A stretch of DNA of 64,000 nt from contig CBFHMJ010000001.1 in assembly GCA_965656875.1 (NCBI GenBank), positions 20,367 to 84,366 on the forward strand, read 5' to 3'. The stretch is from CBFHMJ01 sp965656875 (GTDB lineage: Bacteria > Pseudomonadota > Gammaproteobacteria > Enterobacterales > Alteromonadaceae). A model generated the notes under the pieces. It searched no databases and was not told the origin of the DNA. It saw only the letters and a list, made by a program, of their open reading frames with translations. Below are positions 37,510 through 46,588 of this stretch, piece after piece. Position numbers and translations under genes: made by a program. Numbering within the stretch: position 1 is the first letter of the stretch; the number at the start of each line of letters is the position of its first letter.

Positions 37510-39243
37510 TTACTCAGGTATAATCCACGCGGTGATCGCTTCAATATTCGCTGATCGTAAGTCTGAGAGTTTAATCACATAACCCCCTTTTGAAGCAAAT
37601 CGCTGGCCTGGTCCCAGACTCAATGCCGGAAACGTTCCTGTGTTCAATGCATTTTCTGCTTCATGTTCAATCAGTTCAACCATGTAATCCCGAGAGAAAT
37701 CATCAATCATATGACGCAAACTGTGCATAACCACCGATGCAGCATAGTAGGTGTTGTACTGCAAACGAGTATTTGTCACTTTCACACCACGCGCATTCAT
37801 CCAACCTCGAATTCGATACGCCCTGGGTTGATAATCTGCCGGTACAGCATATAAATAAGAGAAGAACAGACGATCCGCAATCGCAGGTTTTTCACCTTCT
37901 TTCAGTATGTCGGCGATTTCACCTGGCAGATAGACACCGGAAGCTTTGGTTTTTACTGTTTTAAGCAATTCGGCGACTTCTTTGCTTTTCGCCCCACTCC
38001 AGATAACCAACCGATCTTTTTCTTCCGCAACAGACAAGGCTTCTTTTACTCTGTCGAGTGTTTTTACCGCTACTTTATGAATTTTAAACCCGGCACCAAC
38101 CAACTCTTTGTTAAGTACTTCCGCAGGTTCAATACTGTTTTTGTCGCCGGTAAATACTATCTGCTTGATATAACGCGATGAATTCTTATCTTCTTTCAGG
38201 TAATTCGCCAGAATGCGAGCTTCGGCAGACAACCCACCATGGAAGTACATGTTGTACAGGTTATCTTCATCTTCAACCGGCGCATCTGTTGTAGGGAAGA
38301 CACAAGGCACCGTCTTAGTTTCACAAAATGAATGAACTGGCCACCATGTATCTTTTGAATTTCCGCCAATTACTGCAAATACAGGTTGCTTGCGATAGTA
38401 ATCATTAAGTTGTTGTGGCCAGGTGTTTGGATCACCCTTCAAATGCCAGATGTTCAGGTTCCATTCCCGCAAAGAATGTACAAACAACGCTTTATAATAT
38501 TTAGATTTCCCGCCCGGCTGCTTTCTCCAGCGCTGTGTTTCTATCGTTCTCCACTTAAAAAACGCTTCCAGGACATCAATCATGCCTTTATTATCCGGGC
38601 TATCTAAGTCACCGGTTACTATCGTTGCAAAATTAATGAATTTGTCATCAACACCCGGATCAGGTCTGGCTGATAACTGTTTCAGATAAGCGGCAAGATG
38701 TGCAACGTCCTGATCTGACATTTCAAATCGCGGCATAACTTCTTCCATCATACGTCCCGATGGATCAATTCCTTCTGACAACAATTTACCCAGCGCTTCG
38801 ACGTCATAAGCGGGCCTTGCATTTGGTGTGCGGATCTTGGACCAGAACTTCTTCGGTTGATATTCCTGAAACATTTCTTTGAATACTTTTGCCCGGTCAG
38901 AAGTCCTGGGTTCATAGATATTCTTACTCGTAATTGGTAATACAAATGTTCCACCTTCACTGGAACCATAACCACTGCGACGATGACACGCCTGACATTT
39001 AAACTGAGTACCACTGACTTTGATGTCACCCTGAATGATTGCTGTGATTGGTTTACCTTCATTCGTTAATCCTTCCAGGTAAATACGCTTACCAATTTCT
39101 GGATCGCCCTGAATGACTTCGGCCTGAGTTAAACCGGTAAAACTGAACAGAATGGAAAATATGACGAGTAATAAAGAATTGCGAGTGGAAACGAAAAGCG
39201 CTGCTTGCTTGCAGCGCTTCGTCTTATCCAAGACTGACACCAT
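37510..39243 (-). CDS. Periplasmic cytochrome c fused to a type 1 periplasmic-binding-protein domain
   Basis: The 577-residue protein has a signal peptide with its hydrophobic core at about 23-36. A c-type cytochrome domain follows, with the heme motif CQACH at 83-87 and a likely distal ligand in MPRFEMSDQD. From about residue 225 there is a long domain resembling branched-chain-amino-acid-type binding proteins (PVFAVIGGNSKDTWWP, QIVFTGDKNSIEPAEVLNKE, YYAASVVMHSLRHM). The fusion suggests a redox protein that senses or binds a small ligand, or a dehydrogenase accessory protein; this is inference. It is the last gene of the multicopper oxidase operon, 47 bases after sco1. I do not recognise a named family. 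Confidence 0.75.
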   Translation of the reverse strand: MVSVLDKTKRCKQAALFVSTRNSLLLVIFSILFSFTGLTQAEVIQGDPEIGKRIYLEGLTNEGKPITAIIQGDIKVSGTQFKCQACHRRSGYGSSEGGTFVLPITSKNIYEPRTSDRAKVFKEMFQEYQPKKFWSKIRTPNARPAYDVEALGKLLSEGIDPSGRMMEEVMPRFEMSDQDVAHLAAYLKQLSARPDPGVDDKFINFATIVTGDLDSPDNKGMIDVLEAFFKWRTIETQRWRKQPGGKSKYYKALFVHSLREWNLNIWHLKGDPNTWPQQLNDYYRKQPVFAVIGGNSKDTWWPVHSFCETKTVPCVFPTTDAPVEDEDNLYNMYFHGGLSAEARILANYLKEDKNSSRYIKQIVFTGDKNSIEPAEVLNKELVGAGFKIHKVAVKTLDRVKEALSVAEEKDRLVIWSGAKSKEVAELLKTVKTKASGVYLPGEIADILKEGEKPAIADRLFFSYLYAVPADYQPRAYRIRGWMNARGVKVTNTRLQYNTYYAASVVMHSLRHMIDDFSRDYMVELIEHEAENALNTGTFPALSLGPGQRFASKGGYVIKLSDLRSANIEAITAWIIPE

Positions 39244-39290
39244 AATTGTTATTCCTGATAAAGCGTTTTCTTAGAGCGCAGAGTTCAGAG

Positions 39291-39950
39291 TTACTCTGAA
39301 ACCTGCTGCTCCTTATAATCACTGATTGCTGAATGATATTCGCTGATCAAACTGGCACTACTCACCATACCGTCAATCCGCGTCCAGCTATTTTTCTCAC
39401 CGGGACGGATGTAAAAATAAGGCTTGTGGTACATTTTATTGCTACCACCATACAACGCATCGAATGCCTTAATCACATCAAAAATATCTTTCTTTGTACC
39501 GGTCAGGAATTGCCAGTTCTGATTGGCATTCCAGGTTTTTGCGTATTTTCTTAACACCGAAGGTTTGTCATGTTCAGGATCGATGCTGATCGAAATCATT
39601 TTGTAATCTTTGTTCATTGATACCAGTTTGTCCTGAGCAGAATCGAACGTAGCACTCAAAACCGGGCAAATAGTAGCGCAGCTGGTAAAAATAAACTGAA
39701 GCAAAATAGGCTCATCGCCTTCCATCAGTTCTTTCAGATTAACCGACTTTCCGTAGTGGTTAACCAGATTCACATTGGGAATGTTGTATTGTTTATCTCT
39801 TTCAACTTTATATTTTTTGCTCTTCATCATTTGACGATGATGAGCATGAGCATCATGGTCACCACCAGCATGTACAGGATAGATGGCTGATAACGACAAG
39901 CAGACACCTAAGCAGCTGATAGATGCAAGTTTAGTCAATTTGCTTAACAT
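39291..39950 (-). CDS. Sco1/SenC family copper protein
   Basis: Sco proteins are thioredoxin-fold copper chaperones or thiol reductases for copper sites. The 219-residue protein has a signal peptide ending near VHA, a His-rich stretch (DHDAHAHH), the redox/copper motif C91-x3-C95-P in TSCATICP, and the third copper ligand H175 in MYHKPYF. All ligands are present, so it should bind copper. It is fourth in the operon and may load copper into the oxidase encoded first or serve the cytochrome fusion protein next to it. Confidence 0.92.
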   Translation of the reverse strand: MLSKLTKLASISCLGVCLSLSAIYPVHAGGDHDAHAHHRQMMKSKKYKVERDKQYNIPNVNLVNHYGKSVNLKELMEGDEPILLQFIFTSCATICPVLSATFDSAQDKLVSMNKDYKMISISIDPEHDKPSVLRKYAKTWNANQNWQFLTGTKKDIFDVIKAFDALYGGSNKMYHKPYFYIRPGEKNSWTRIDGMVSSASLISEYHSAISDYKEQQVSE

Positions 39951-40029
39951 ACTGATTCACACTTCTTGTTACGGGGTTAACACTCAAAAAGAAACGGCTA
40001 CTCACACGGAGTAGCCGTAAAACTCATGA

Positions 40030-41736
40030 TTAGTGAGCAGTCCAAACCGCAACTTCGTGGTGAAGTGGGTCAAACTGATACAAACGAGAACGACGGTTAG
40101 GTTCGAAGTTCAACGTTAGATCAACTAAGTGACTACCGAATGTACCGTCAGCAGCTGCTGGTGGTACATAGATTGGACCAAGAGGCCAACCTGGGTTACC
40201 CGCATTCGGGAAGAAGTGATGACGACCGAAGGTGAACCATGGACCTGCACCACCGATATCAACAGTGTCAAGGAACTGGTTTTCCCAACCACGTGAACCA
40301 CCAAAGTCAACGTTCATGTACGCGTGATCGAAGTGGTCACCGTTCAGAAGTCTAACTTTGAAGTTATGTGGACGAATACGCCATTTGTCATGGTTGTTTG
40401 GTGAACCATCAAGGAACTCACCGTACATAGTGTTATTCGCGTAAAGAATTGTTAGATCCGTATCCGGATCAAGTTCTACACCACGAGGTAACTTAGTACG
40501 AGTTTTCCAGTCCTGGAATGCAGCTTTTGTATCAGCGATCATAGCTGATGCTTCAACCCACTGCAGATCAGTGATTTCGTCAGCATCGTCAAGACTCATT
40601 GCTTTCAATGCACGGAAATTATTCCACATGATCTTAGCAGGAGCGATATCACCAATTACTGAGATAGCTGCCAGTTTGTTTTCTTCGCTAGCTGTTGGGT
40701 TAGTACCAAATGCTACTTCTTCCCATTCAACAAGCGTCAGCCCGTCAGCTTTCTTAAGCGCGTTCTCTGTTACGTGAACACGAGGTGGGTGAATACGCCA
40801 GCCCCAAACATAAGTAAGGTTATAGTACGTACCGTGTGACATCTGGATGTCATAAACAGTACGAGTACCATCTTCCATTGGGAAGAATGTTTGGTCCATC
40901 ATAACGTGAGGTAGCTTAGCGCCAGTCTCTGGATGTGGATCAAAGTACATTACTGCTGGTGCGAAATCATCATGACCACGGTTTAACACGTCAACGGTGT
41001 ACGTAATCTGCCATGGAACGTCTTGCACAAGACTTGGATCGATAAACGCTTTGTCACCTTCGATATGCGTGTCGAACCATACCTGGTGAACGTCCACCTG
41101 GCCACCGATAGTATTACCATCAGCATCTTTTACAGGCTCTACAACACCTACTTTTTCAGGGCCTTTGTAGTGAAGCATTGAAAGACCGCTGTAAACACGA
41201 TCAACGTCATTACCTTCCATGATGTCGATACCAAACTCAATCATATCTTCATCAAGAGCAGTTTTATTTCTGATTGACGCTTGTAGTGAACGAATCACCA
41301 TATCAAGGTCATCAGTAGGTGACGTCTTATCAATCTCAGTTACAACCGGCTCTGGGTGAAGGTTGTATGGATTTTCAGGTGATGAAGGAAGCGTATTAGG
41401 CATTTCCTCACCAGTACCTGTTTTCATGTTTTCGTAAACCGTGTTCAGGTGGTTAGAACCTGGAGGGTTTGCGAATGGGTCAACTGCCGGGAACTGACCT
41501 TCATCAGTAACAACAACAGTCACTGACTTGTCTTCGTTCTGAACCTGTGACGGCTTAGCCGGGCGAGGCTGAGGACACGGGTGACCAACACAAAGCTCTG
41601 GTGGTGGTGGTGGTGGTGGTTCAACAACTACTGGTGGCTCAGTAGTGCCGCCGCCGCCACCGCCGCCGCAAGCGGCCAACAACGATACTGCAATCGGTGC
41701 TAACGCAAATACTTTAACTTGTCTGAGTATATCCAT
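40030..41736 (-). CDS. Unrecognised Gly/Pro-rich lipoprotein of the multicopper oxidase operon
   Basis: I do not recognise a family for this 568-residue protein. It has a lipoprotein signal (ALAPIAVSLLAAC, Cys 23), then seven Gly, a Pro-rich linker with seven consecutive Pro, and a short Cys-x4-Cys segment (CVGHPC). The rest is a large globular part rich in His, Trp, Asp and Tyr, with notable stretches MSHGTYYNLTYVWGWRIHPP, NGDHFDHAYMN and FGRHHFFPN. The linker would hold it away from a membrane. The many His residues would fit metal binding, but that is inference. It lies between the two Sco-like genes, 54 bases from the next. Confidence 0.7.
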   Translation of the reverse strand: MDILRQVKVFALAPIAVSLLAACGGGGGGGTTEPPVVVEPPPPPPPELCVGHPCPQPRPAKPSQVQNEDKSVTVVVTDEGQFPAVDPFANPPGSNHLNTVYENMKTGTGEEMPNTLPSSPENPYNLHPEPVVTEIDKTSPTDDLDMVIRSLQASIRNKTALDEDMIEFGIDIMEGNDVDRVYSGLSMLHYKGPEKVGVVEPVKDADGNTIGGQVDVHQVWFDTHIEGDKAFIDPSLVQDVPWQITYTVDVLNRGHDDFAPAVMYFDPHPETGAKLPHVMMDQTFFPMEDGTRTVYDIQMSHGTYYNLTYVWGWRIHPPRVHVTENALKKADGLTLVEWEEVAFGTNPTASEENKLAAISVIGDIAPAKIMWNNFRALKAMSLDDADEITDLQWVEASAMIADTKAAFQDWKTRTKLPRGVELDPDTDLTILYANNTMYGEFLDGSPNNHDKWRIRPHNFKVRLLNGDHFDHAYMNVDFGGSRGWENQFLDTVDIGGAGPWFTFGRHHFFPNAGNPGWPLGPIYVPPAAADGTFGSHLVDLTLNFEPNRRSRLYQFDPLHHEVAVWTAH

Positions 41737-41790
41737 CTTAGCTCTCTTTCTAATTTAGTCTCGATACTTAACTACGTATTAGCCTGCGAA

Positions 41791-42558
41791 TTAAGCAATT
41801 CGGCTGTGGCCTACATAGTCACCGTTTAACTTACGTGGACCTGCACGACGTAATTTGCCATCAGCTCTGGCTGTACGTGTACCTGACTCAACCCAGCTAG
41901 CGCGAACAGCAGCGTAAGTAGGCTCAGAAAGCGCTGGTAAAGCACCCCATAAACCAACATCAGGGTTACCGTAGTGAACAAGATGAGTATGAGCATTAAC
42001 TTTTGGCTTGTTAGCACCAGTGATGTGCTTAGCCATATGCCCTTTATACAGACGACTACCGATTTGGTTGATCGCTGCAATATCACCTGTCACAAATGTC
42101 CAACCTTCAGGTAAGTTAAGACGTGCCGCTACTTCAGCAATACGCTCTGGCGTATCTGCTTGAGGGTCACTTGTGATGGTATACATATGAATATCACGGC
42201 CTAGTTTTGGACCTAACGCCTGAGCCATACGGCCAAGGTTTTCCAATACAGGGCTGTTAAGATCAGCAGTAATTGGCATGAAGTTGATCATAACTTGCTT
42301 ACCTTTAAGCAGGTCATCATAGAACTTCACAGTTTCACCATTGTGATTTGCCAAATCTACGTTAGGGTAGCGGTCACCACCACGGCCCTGGGCCGCTGGC
42401 GGCTCGCCAGTTTTAGTTGCAATAACAGGTGCATTTGCGAATTCTTCACGCTCACCAGCTTTGCGAACAGATTTAATACCAACGCCGCTTAAGCCAGCAA
42501 CAGTAGCTACAGCAACACCAGCGCCTAAACCTGTTAATAATTTACGTCTACTAGTCAT
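41791..42558 (-). CDS. Tat-exported Sco-like protein lacking the copper cysteines
   Basis: The 255-residue protein has a Tat signal (TSRRKLLTGLGAGVAVA) and a Sco-like thioredoxin fold. Aligned without gaps to the Sco1 protein two genes away, FTSCATICPVL corresponds to PITADLNSPVL. Both cysteines of the C-x3-C motif are replaced, by Ala and Ser, while the following Pro-Val-Leu is kept. A His-rich stretch (NAHTHLVHYG) covers the place of the third ligand. It therefore cannot act as a thiol copper chaperone in the usual way and may be a structural or His-only copper partner of the oxidase. Tat export matches that of the oxidase encoded just before it. Confidence 0.8.
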   Translation of the reverse strand: MTSRRKLLTGLGAGVAVATVAGLSGVGIKSVRKAGEREEFANAPVIATKTGEPPAAQGRGGDRYPNVDLANHNGETVKFYDDLLKGKQVMINFMPITADLNSPVLENLGRMAQALGPKLGRDIHMYTITSDPQADTPERIAEVAARLNLPEGWTFVTGDIAAINQIGSRLYKGHMAKHITGANKPKVNAHTHLVHYGNPDVGLWGALPALSEPTYAAVRASWVESGTRTARADGKLRRAGPRKLNGDYVGHSRIA

Positions 42559-42607
42559 AAAATCACGTTCCTAATAAAAATTAATACCAATGCCTTTGGA
42601 GAGTGGT

Positions 42608-44326
42608 TTAGTCGCCGAAGCCAGGAGGTACGATATCCCAACGAATCATCATTGCATGATCTTCATGCACTACGTTGTGACAGTGTTGAACGTGTTTACC
42701 AAGGAAATCACGCCAGCGGCAGAAGAATCTGATTTCCTGATTTGGACCTAGGTGAACAACGTCCATCTTCGTACGACGTAAGTCGTCCTGAGCAAGAGGG
42801 ACACCATCAACTTCTAGAATCTGGAATTCTTCGAAGTGACTGTGGATTGGATGAGACCATGCCTGACCAGCGTTACGGAAAGTCCAGATTTCGGCACTTC
42901 CACGCTCAATCTTCGCGTCAATACGGTTTGGATCCATCAATTTGCCATTGATAGTCCACAGACCATTGTCGTAATCGAATACGAACAGACGCTCACGACG
43001 AACTTCGCTCATGTCGATATTTGGCAGGTCACGGAAACGTGCAGGGATTTGAGAGTTATCAGGTGCTGACAGCTCTTTAACTTTGAATTGCATAACTTTA
43101 AGTGCATCATCACCCATCAGCATACGACCTGATGGACCAGCACCGTCATCACGCATGTCCATAACGTTAACCAGTTCAACGGTATCACCTGGATTGTAAC
43201 CAGAGAAATCAATAACAACGTCATGACGCTGAGCAACAGCAATCACCAGTTGTTTAACGTCTACCGGCTCTTCAAGGAAGTTACCGTCAGAAGTTAATAC
43301 CGTGAATGTATCAGAACCGTTAGTGCCTTCTTGTGGACGAAGTTTGAATTCGTAGAAACGAGAAGGACCACCGTTCAACATACGGAAACGATATTTACGA
43401 GGCTCTACTTCGAAGAATGGCATGATTTTACGGTTAACCGTCATCATGTCACCAAGCATACCGTTTACAGTTGTGAATACAGGGTTTGCGTCGAAGAAGT
43501 CCCAGACAACCTGACCATTTTCGTCAAATTGTACGTCATGGAAAACCAGAGGAACGTCATACTCACCACTTGGTAAGCGCCATGCTTCTGGATTCATATC
43601 ATTCTCATCATTTGAGTCCTGCTCATCGAATAAGCAGTAGAATCCAGTAAGACCCGCGTATACGTTAGGACCTGTAAAATCAAGACGGTGATCGTGATAC
43701 CAAAGCGTATGAAGACGCTCGTCGTCATCGAAACCAGCCGGGAAGTTACAGTAGTGGTGATCCCAGAATTCACCTGGGTTAGTGTAGTCAACAGGAATAC
43801 CATCACTTTCAGATGCCGTGTGAGCATTGTGAAGGTGAATAGTTGATGAAGGTAGTGCGAAACGAACTACACTATCACCAATGTCAGGTAATTCATTGAT
43901 ACGACGAACAAATACCGGCTCACCATAGTATGCATGATACGTAGGGCCCGGTGTTGCTGTCATAGTGCCGTCGTTATCAGCGAAACCCCAGCTCCATGAA
44001 CCCTGATCATACGGTGGATCCGGGTGATATTCCCATTTGAACTCTCTTAAGCGCTCAACATAGTGCTTTTGAGGAACAAATTCATCCCAACGTTGGTGAC
44101 GATTCGGATCCGGCGCAGGATCTAATGCGTCAACAGGAATTGGGGTAGCAACAGGCATACGATAAAGTGGTGTTGCGTATGGGGTTGCAGGAGGACTTGG
44201 TTTTGATACAACTGAAGGAACCAGATTTTCTGGAGGGAGTAATTCAGCCGATGCCTCTTTGGAGGCAAGCATACCAGTACCTGCAGTAGCCAGTCCGAAC
44301 TTTAAAAATTGTCGGCGTTTAATCAT
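42608..44326 (-). CDS. Tat-exported multicopper oxidase (CotA/laccase-like)
   Basis: The 572-residue enzyme oxidises a substrate with four coppers and reduces O2 to water. It has a Tat signal (MIKRRQFLKFGLATAG). All four copper motifs are present in order: HLHNAH, WYHDHRLDF, HPIHSH and HVQHCHNVVHEDHAMM, with a Met as the likely axial ligand of type 1 copper. WYHDH...NVYAGLTGFY and HCHxxxHEDxxM match the CotA/bilirubin oxidase branch rather than CueO. The substrate is unknown; metals such as Mn(II) or phenolics are options. It is the first gene of a five-gene operon with Sco-like and cytochrome genes. Confidence 0.93.
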   Translation of the reverse strand: MIKRRQFLKFGLATAGTGMLASKEASAELLPPENLVPSVVSKPSPPATPYATPLYRMPVATPIPVDALDPAPDPNRHQRWDEFVPQKHYVERLREFKWEYHPDPPYDQGSWSWGFADNDGTMTATPGPTYHAYYGEPVFVRRINELPDIGDSVVRFALPSSTIHLHNAHTASESDGIPVDYTNPGEFWDHHYCNFPAGFDDDERLHTLWYHDHRLDFTGPNVYAGLTGFYCLFDEQDSNDENDMNPEAWRLPSGEYDVPLVFHDVQFDENGQVVWDFFDANPVFTTVNGMLGDMMTVNRKIMPFFEVEPRKYRFRMLNGGPSRFYEFKLRPQEGTNGSDTFTVLTSDGNFLEEPVDVKQLVIAVAQRHDVVIDFSGYNPGDTVELVNVMDMRDDGAGPSGRMLMGDDALKVMQFKVKELSAPDNSQIPARFRDLPNIDMSEVRRERLFVFDYDNGLWTINGKLMDPNRIDAKIERGSAEIWTFRNAGQAWSHPIHSHFEEFQILEVDGVPLAQDDLRRTKMDVVHLGPNQEIRFFCRWRDFLGKHVQHCHNVVHEDHAMMIRWDIVPPGFGD

Positions 44327-45446
44327 TTAATAACTCCTTTGCGTACAGTCCTGATTGAACATGCAGCAACATTTGTTTGACTTACAATGCATGAATCATG
44401 GTTTTGCAGAATTGCCATTAAAGACAGGCATGAAATAAAAGCATTTCCGTCAAGGAGTTATTGTAGAAGTTGTAAGATAATCTGAATCAGATCCGATTTT
44501 TACGCGAAGCAAAACAACACAGGGAGAAACCGCGTGCTATTTTTTTCATACAATTAGTTTATGGCGGGCGAGCCAAAACAATCTCGATGAGAACTTTCTA
44601 GTGCTCCAGCAAATCAATATCTTTCAACTTTTAGCCTTCACCACCTTTCAAGTCATTTAATTAATTCATGCCTCGGAACGTTGAGAAAATACCCCCCGTT
44701 CCTGTGGCTAATACATTACTCTCTCATTTTAACCTATGTCAACCCCCGTGTTTCTTAATGTTTATTTTATGTAATTTTTTATTTATATCTTTGGTTATAT
44801 CTCAATTTACCCACATTTAAAACACAACGAAAACACCACCTATAGCATTGATAAATATAAATTTATTCGATATGAATTCAGTATTTATACAGAAACACGT
44901 ATAACGTTTCGATGTTAAATACATGCATATATATAACATTTTATTTACTTTAATTTTAACTATGAAGTCACAATACAGTTAAATCCCTATAATTTACGTG
45001 GAAGAATTATGATTATTTTTCAGTCGAATTCGCGGTAATTGTTAGAAAGAACAGATATATGAAATTTTACTAATTTATTATGAGATCATTTTTCCGATCA
45101 TTTATAAGAGATTGACCCCTTAATAATAATCAAATGATAACAACAGATATTAAGTTCGGTTATTTATTAACACAGTTTCCAATTCAGTACAGTGAATTTA
45201 TAATGCCCTGATGTGAGTAAGCCAGGCAGGTGGCATGTGCATATGCGGTAAGTCGCTCAATTATAAGATCTTTCTAATAAACTTATAAAAAGTCAGGCTT
45301 ATTTTCAGCACTATCTCTGGTGTTGGTTATAGACAGGTAAGAGATTAAGGAAGATATATTTATCAGATTTGGATAGACGAATAGATAAGATGATATGACG
45401 AGCAGCCTGTTAAAGCTGCTCATGTCTTATGGAGAGTTACAGAGGC
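44327..45446. other. Long AT-rich non-coding gap upstream of the multicopper oxidase operon
   Basis: This 1.1-kb stretch lies between sspB and the oxidase operon, both on the minus strand. It has no coding frame I would support. The part from about 44750 to 45200 is strikingly AT-rich. A perfect 13-base palindrome, ATCTGAATCAGAT, lies at 44480-44492, about 155 bases before the oxidase start codon, and could be an operator. The promoter of the oxidase operon must be here, but I cannot pinpoint it. Confidence 0.5.
45399..45421. other. Stem-loop downstream of sspB
   Basis: A 7-bp stem (GAGCAGC/GCTGCTC) with an 8-base loop lies about 26 bases after the sspB stop codon. No T run follows on the minus strand, so it is at best a weak or rho-assisted terminator for the petABC-sspAB transcript. 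Confidence 0.45.
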
Positions 45447-45866
45447 TTATTTAATTACTTTTAAATGTGCGCCTTTAGACTTTACAGGAGGCTTTTCCTG
45501 AGCAATCTCTACAGTATTAGCTTCATTATCCGTATCAGGCTCATTTTCACTGTCTTCGTTCTCAACAGTGAAAACGGTACCGGCTCCATTTTCTCTGGCG
45601 TAAATCGCAATTACAGCTCCCACAGGGATCCAAACTCGGTGAGATTGACCACCAAATCTGGCACTGAATGAAATACTGTCATTCCCAAGATCAAGCTGAG
45701 CTACTGCTTCAGGATTAATATTCAGAATAACTTGTCCTTCAACAATGCTCTGTGGTGGCACCATGACACCAGTCACGTTTGCATCGACGACCAGATAAGG
45801 AGTGCACATGTTATCAACGATCCACTGATAAAAGGCACGAATTAGATACGGTTTATTAGAAGTCAT
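45447..45866 (-). CDS. sspB: Stringent starvation protein B, ClpXP adaptor
   Basis: SspB delivers ssrA-tagged proteins to ClpXP. The 139-residue protein has the N-terminal YLIRAFYQWIVDNMCTPYLV and FSARFGGQSHRVWIPVGAV, a long acidic linker, and the C-terminal GAHLKVIK tail that docks on ClpX. Its ATG overlaps the sspA stop by one base. Confidence 0.96.
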   Translation of the reverse strand: MTSNKPYLIRAFYQWIVDNMCTPYLVVDANVTGVMVPPQSIVEGQVILNINPEAVAQLDLGNDSISFSARFGGQSHRVWIPVGAVIAIYARENGAGTVFTVENEDSENEPDTDNEANTVEIAQEKPPVKSKGAHLKVIK

Positions 45867-46504
45867 TATGCTGTACGATTTGCTCTCATTTCGCGCTCAA
45901 CATCCGTCAATGACGCAAGGAAAGAATCTCTTTCAAACAAGCGGATCATATAAGCTTTCATTTCTTTACTACCAGGTCCTGATAAATCAATACCCAGCTC
46001 AGGCAAACGCCATAGCAACGGCGCCATGTAACAATCTACAAGGCTAAACTCTTCGCTCATGAAATATGGTGCTTCAGCAAAGATAGGAGCAATACTTAGC
46101 AGGCTTTCTTTTAACTCTTGACGGTGTGCATTCAAATCACCCGTATTAGCCATGATTTTTTCAGCGATGGTATACCAGTCTTGCTTTATGCGATACATCA
46201 TCAGACGGCTTCTACCACGCGCCACTGGATAAACAGGCATTAATGGTGGATGAGGGAAACGCTCATCCAGGTATTCCATGATGATTTCAGCTTGATATAA
46301 GCCTAACTCACGGTCGATTAAGCTAGGAATCGTTCCATAAGGATTCACCTCATACAACGCTTCTGGCAAGTTGCCCTGCTCTACATCATGAATATCTACG
46401 CTTACGCCTTTTTCAGCTAAAACGATTCGAACCTGGTGGCTATAGATATCATCAGCACCAGAAAACAAAGTCATTACAGGACGCTTGTTGGCAGTTACAG
46501 CCAT
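45866..46504 (-). CDS. sspA: Stringent starvation protein A
   Basis: SspA is a glutathione-S-transferase-fold protein that binds RNA polymerase and alters transcription under starvation stress. The 212-residue protein has the thioredoxin-like N-terminal part (MTLFSGADDIYSHQVRIVLA) and the YGTIPSLIDRELGLYQAEII motif. It lies in the conserved petABC-sspAB order, 84 bases after petC. Confidence 0.95.
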   Translation of the reverse strand: MAVTANKRPVMTLFSGADDIYSHQVRIVLAEKGVSVDIHDVEQGNLPEALYEVNPYGTIPSLIDRELGLYQAEIIMEYLDERFPHPPLMPVYPVARGRSRLMMYRIKQDWYTIAEKIMANTGDLNAHRQELKESLLSIAPIFAEAPYFMSEEFSLVDCYMAPLLWRLPELGIDLSGPGSKEMKAYMIRLFERDSFLASLTDVEREMRANRTA

Positions 46505-46588
46505 GTGTTCACTCCATAATTAATTTTGTACAAAAACGATAAAGGGGAGCGCACCCCCCTTTATACAACCTTCAGTGCTTAAGAAAGT

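Noticed and set aside
42608..44326. Calling the multicopper oxidase CueO or a specific manganese oxidase
   Set aside because: The motifs fit the CotA/bilirubin oxidase branch, there is no Met-rich segment typical of CueO, and substrate cannot be read from the sequence.
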